64,000 nt of DNA from Corallococcus silvisoli (lineage in GTDB: Bacteria; Myxococcota; Myxococcia; Myxococcales; Myxococcaceae). Both the position numbers and the translations under genes were made by a program. How positions within the stretch are numbered: position 1 is the first letter of the stretch; each line of letters opens with the position of its first letter. Below the pieces are notes generated by a model. That model did no database searches and was not told the DNA's origin. It saw only the letters and a program-made list of their open reading frames with translations. This document shows, one piece after another, positions 61,110 through 64,000 of the stretch. The stretch covers positions 682,001-746,000 of the forward strand of contig NZ_JAAAPJ010000001.1 of assembly GCF_009909145.1 (NCBI RefSeq), read 5' to 3'.

Positions 61110-61222
61110 GTTCCTCACCTCTCCTGGGGGGCGTCCACACCCACCGCCATCTTCCGGCGCGGCAGTCTATCGTGCGGACCGCGAGTCCGGGCCCCGGGCT
61201 CACCGAAGGGGAGAAGAGGCGC

Positions 61223-61798
61223 ATGGGAAACGCATCCGGAAGGCAGAAGCAGAAGCCGCTCATCCTCGACTCGGTCGCGGGCTCCGCCCCGGGCCTCTTC
61301 AAGGCGACGTTCACCACCCATCCGGACCGCGAAGGGGCCACGCTGACGGAGTCCTCCAAGCCCAATGCCTATCACCTGCCCTGGAAGAACGGCGACTACA
61401 CGGAGGGCGAGGTCGACCTCACGAACGAGGAGGTCGAGTACTTCTTCACCTCGGACCTGAGCGGGTGCAGCCTCTGGTACAAGTTCACCGGGGGCCGGAT
61501 CAAGATCCGGCACGAGGCCCGGACCGACAAGGGCTCCCAGGACGTGCACCGCCTCGCCGGGTTCAAGTGCGTCGTCGACAGCAGCCTGAACAAGGACGAC
61601 GTGCAGCTCGCGGTGGATGCGGACACGATGATCCGGAGCGCGCAGTTCTACGTCGTCTACGCCCTGTTCGAGCACGAATCCAAGTCGGTCGACTTCCGCG
61701 TCCAGCTCGTCCAGCAGAAGAAGAACCTGCTCACGCGGGTGGAGGTCTACGAGCTCGTCAAGGTCGGGTCGGTGGTGGTCGAGTTCCCGGAAGGATAG
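61223..61798 (+). CDS. Hypothetical protein
   Basis: 191 residues, no recognised family. Rich in beta-prone segments (LFKATFTTHPDREGATLTES, YFFTSDLSGCSLWYKFTGG, QLVQQKKNLLTRVEVYELVK), with no signal or membrane segment. AGAGG precedes the ATG at 61223. Convergent with the MocR gene. Confidence 0.7.
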   Translation: MGNASGRQKQKPLILDSVAGSAPGLFKATFTTHPDREGATLTESSKPNAYHLPWKNGDYTEGEVDLTNEEVEYFFTSDLSGCSLWYKFTGGRIKIRHEARTDKGSQDVHRLAGFKCVVDSSLNKDDVQLAVDADTMIRSAQFYVVYALFEHESKSVDFRVQLVQQKKNLLTRVEVYELVKVGSVVVEFPEG

Positions 61799-61815
61799 CC
61801 GCCCCTCCCCAGGGC

Positions 61816-63276
61816 TCAGCGCCGCGACGCGCCCGCGGCCAGTCCTGACGCGAGGCTGCCCAGGGTGGCGATGGCGGCTTCGATGCGCGGCGTCCAGGGC
61901 TGTCCGCAGCTCAGGCGGATGAAGTTCCGGTACGAGTCCGGCCGCGCGGAGAAGATGGAGCCCGGCGCGATGCTGATTCCGGCCTCCAGCGCCCGCGCGT
62001 TGAGGACATGCGCATCCACCGTGGGCGGCAGCTGCACCCAGAGCAGCATTCCCCCCGACGGCAGGGCCACGCGCGTGCCTTCCGGGAAGTGCTCGGCGAC
62101 GGCGCCGGCCGCGTGCTCCACCTGCGAAGCCAGGTTGCGGCGCAGGGCGCGCAGGTGTCTGTCATAGCCCCCGTTCTCCAGGAAGGACGCGACCGCCTCC
62201 TGGGGTAGCAGGGGGGACGCCACGGTGTGCGTGAACTTGAGCAGCTCCACGCGCTCCCGGAAGCGGCCGGGCGCCACGTAGCCCACGCGGTAGCCGGGCG
62301 CGATGGTCTTCGAGAATGAACCACACAGCATCACCTGCCCCCGGGTGTCGAAGGCCTTGCAGGGCCGGGGGCGCTCGGGGCCGAAGTGCAGGTCGCCGTA
62401 GATGTCATCCTCGATGAGCGGGATGTCGTGCGCCGTCACCAGCTCCACCAGCCGCCGCCGGCGCTCCTCCGGCATGCAGCTGCCAATCGGGTTGCTGAAG
62501 CTGGGAACCACCAACACCGCGGCCACGCGGCGCCGCTCCAGCGCGGCCTCCAGTGCGTCCAGCTCCAGGCCATGGCGCGGGTGGCTGGGGATCTCCAGGG
62601 CCTTGAGCCCCAGCGACTCGATGGCGAGCAGCGTGCCGTAGTAGGTGGGCGACTCGATGGCGATGGTGTCGCCGGTCCGGGCCGCGGCGACGAGGCACAG
62701 GTGCACCGCCTCGGCCGCCCCTGACGTGGAGATGAAGTCGTCGGCGCCCAGCGCGCAGCCCCACTCCAGCGCGCGCTTCGCCAGCTGCTTGCGAAGCCAG
62801 AGGGAGCCGGGGGGGACGTCGTACATCACGCCCTCCATCTGCCGGTCCCTCGCGAGCTGCCCCATCTCCCGGGCCAGACGCCGCGTGGGCAGCAGCTCGG
62901 GGGCCGGCCAGGCGCTGCCCAACTGCACGATGCGTGGCTCTCGCGAGGACCGGTACAGCTGTGTCACCAGATCGCTGACGGTGACGGGCGTCGCGGAGGC
63001 CGGCGGGCGGGACACCGGGGGCTCGGCGAGCCGGAGGCGTTCCCGTTCCCGTTCGCGGACGTAGTGGCCGGATTGGGGCCGCGCCTCGATGAGTCCCTGC
63101 GATTCCAGGTGAAGGTAGGCTTGGAGCACGGTGGAGACGCTGACCCGCTCCCGGGCACTCAACCGCCGCACGGACGGCAGCCGCTCGCCAGGGCGCAGCG
63201 TGCCGGCGGCGATGGCGGCCCTCAAGCGCTCCGCGACGCTTTCATAGAGCTTCAAGGAATGGGCGCCTGCGGCCAT
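61816..63276 (-). CDS. MocR-type GntR regulator/aminotransferase
   Basis: 486 residues. A GntR winged helix (ERLRAAIAAGTLRPGERLPSVRRL; VSVSTVLQAYLHLESQG) is fused to a fold-type I aminotransferase domain with the PLP Lys in CGSFSKTIAPGYRVGY. This is the MocR/PdxR plan: PLP or an amino compound controls DNA binding. Divergent from the DUF2917 gene, with inverted repeats between, its likely target. Confidence 0.93.
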   Translation of the reverse strand: MAAGAHSLKLYESVAERLRAAIAAGTLRPGERLPSVRRLSARERVSVSTVLQAYLHLESQGLIEARPQSGHYVRERERERLRLAEPPVSRPPASATPVTVSDLVTQLYRSSREPRIVQLGSAWPAPELLPTRRLAREMGQLARDRQMEGVMYDVPPGSLWLRKQLAKRALEWGCALGADDFISTSGAAEAVHLCLVAAARTGDTIAIESPTYYGTLLAIESLGLKALEIPSHPRHGLELDALEAALERRRVAAVLVVPSFSNPIGSCMPEERRRRLVELVTAHDIPLIEDDIYGDLHFGPERPRPCKAFDTRGQVMLCGSFSKTIAPGYRVGYVAPGRFRERVELLKFTHTVASPLLPQEAVASFLENGGYDRHLRALRRNLASQVEHAAGAVAEHFPEGTRVALPSGGMLLWVQLPPTVDAHVLNARALEAGISIAPGSIFSARPDSYRNFIRLSCGQPWTPRIEAAIATLGSLASGLAAGASRR

Positions 63277-63346
63277 GGGGACCCCCGTGATGTTTCATCC
63301 GATAGCGCGTGGGACATCCACTTCCCAGGTACAGCCTGACGTCGCG

Positions 63347-63387
63347 GTGACCAGCACAGTCACTCCTCCCTGAACTGTACTGGTCAC
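63347..63387. promoter_or_regulatory. Candidate MocR operator
   Basis: GTGACCAGCACAGT (63347-63360) and ACTGTACTGGTCAC (63374-63387) are inverted repeats with one mismatch in 14 bp, separated by 13 bp. They lie between the divergent MocR and DUF2917 genes, as known MocR binding sites do. Confidence 0.6.
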
Positions 63388-63458
63388 AATAGTGATTTCC
63401 TACATCTGTTCTGGTTTCGCTCCGGAGCGCATGTTGGGTCCATCAGAGGAGGCTTTCG

Positions 63459-63821
63459 ATGGTGGACCGTTTCACATGGCTCTTTCCGCGCTGGGTACGA
63501 GCGTGGCTGGGGGGCGCAGCGGCGGCGGAGGAGATGCCAGCCGTGTGCCTTTCCTCGGGCGGGCTGTGGGGCATGCGCCTGCGCGGCCCCTCGCGGGTGT
63601 TCACCTGCGGGGAAGGCGAGGTCTGGCTCACGATTGAAGGCGATGCGCGGGACCATGTGCTGCGCGCCGGAGATTCACTGAGGCTGCCCGCGGGGCACGT
63701 GGTGGTGCAGGCCTTGCGTGCCGCGCGCTTCCGCGTGGATTCATGCGCACGCGAGCCCCTTCCGCTCGGGGATGCGTTCACGTCACCACGTCCGACGAAG
63801 GAGGACCCAGGTCGCGCTTGA
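63459..63821 (+). CDS. DUF2917 family protein
   Basis: 120 residues. The core (LRGPSRVFTCGEGEVWLTIEG, RDHVLRAGDSLRLPAGHVVVQAL) is the DUF2917 cupin-like pattern. Function unknown; members are frequently next to MocR-type or other regulators. AGAGGAGG precedes the ATG. Its 3' end overlaps the next, opposite gene by 44 bp. Confidence 0.85.
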   Translation: MVDRFTWLFPRWVRAWLGGAAAAEEMPAVCLSSGGLWGMRLRGPSRVFTCGEGEVWLTIEGDARDHVLRAGDSLRLPAGHVVVQALRAARFRVDSCAREPLPLGDAFTSPRPTKEDPGRA

Positions 63822-64000
63822 AGGTGACGCGGACCTCGCGCGGCGCCTCCTCGCGGTAGGTGAAGTCCACGAACAACCGCCCCCCGTTCGCGGGCGCGGT
63901 CCAATCGCCGCACCAGCTCTGCATTTCGTCTGACGCGTCGAAGCTCCACAGGTCATGACCGAGCTGTCGCAGCTCTTCGATGATCGCGGAGGCCTCCGGT
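63778..64000 (-). CDS. Partial gene, unknown, truncated by window end
   Basis: The minus strand is open from the window end to a TGA at 63778-63780, giving 73 residues: ...EASAIIEELRQLGHDLWSFD, then SWCGDWTAPANGGRLFVDFTY and VRVTFKRDL. Helix then beta-hairpins, consistent with the C-terminus of a small protein. Family not recognised. The codon pattern is coding-like (G/C at third positions). It overlaps the DUF2917 gene end. Confidence 0.65.
   Translation of the reverse strand, partial: PEASAIIEELRQLGHDLWSFDASDEMQSWCGDWTAPANGGRLFVDFTYREEAPREVRVTFKRDLGPPSSDVVT

Overview
The window is a 64-kb piece of a very GC-rich chromosome. Several features point to a myxobacterium, most likely family Myxococcaceae (Myxococcus or Corallococcus-like): third codon positions are almost all G or C, there is a Ser/Thr kinase carrying a PilZ domain, many lipoproteins and secreted hydrolases, an Obg GTPase with a histone-H1-like tail, and a GatCAB amidotransferase. 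It is a chromosomal segment that mixes housekeeping and accessory genes. I see no phage, no insertion sequence and no CRISPR array.

Layout. Positions 1-3.2 kb hold ftsK on the minus strand. 3.3-6.9 kb is a zinc-finger gene followed by gatC-gatA-gatB. 6.9-12.6 kb has a nitrilase-like enzyme, a 2-oxoglutarate oxygenase, a kinase-PilZ-TPR protein and a small lipoprotein. 12.7-18.0 kb is the rplU-rpmA-obg-trmH-lolA-like-lipoprotein operon, with a readable promoter and leader hairpin. 18.3-23.0 kb is a minus-strand operon: RNase J, a YajQ-type protein, a secreted protein and rimO. 23.1-25.1 kb is a BlaI-type repressor with perfect palindromic operators, overlapping a membrane M56 protease whose sensor domain is a lytic-transglycosylase (MltD-like) domain. 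26.1-28.9 kb encodes one protein joining a double AAA+ Clp unfoldase, with a ClpP-docking tripeptide, to a release-factor-2-like domain that has lost the GGQ loop. 29.0-30.0 kb has an HNH nuclease, two atypical tRNA genes and a 52-residue peptide gene.

30-41 kb is accessory metabolism: a quinone oxidoreductase, an MFS transporter broken by an amber codon, a MarR regulator, an acyltransferase-like hydrolase, a GFA protein, a flavoprotein, a methyltransferase, tag with a duplicated 3' fragment 1 kb away, a TPR protein and a VOC protein. 41-47 kb has a DUF4157-like protein with 11-residue repeats, a lipoprotein, a HEAT protein, a GH19 chitinase and a three-gene cluster of unknown role. 47-52.6 kb is a probable operon of a VWA protein, a sensor kinase, a response regulator and a DJ-1/PfpI protein. 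52.7-56 kb has a GapN-like dehydrogenase, two T-fold pterin enzymes and an SDR. 56-64 kb is a series of small regulator-plus-enzyme pairs (ArsR/SRPBCC, TetR/hydrolase, MocR/DUF2917) with visible operators.

The two best candidates for undescribed biology are the Clp-RF2 fusion, which could link ribosome A-site binding to unfolding or ClpP proteolysis of nascent chains, and the BlaI/M56-transglycosylase pair, which looks like a cell-wall-responsive derivative of the BlaI-BlaR1 system. Functions are inferred from motifs read by eye; no database search was run.
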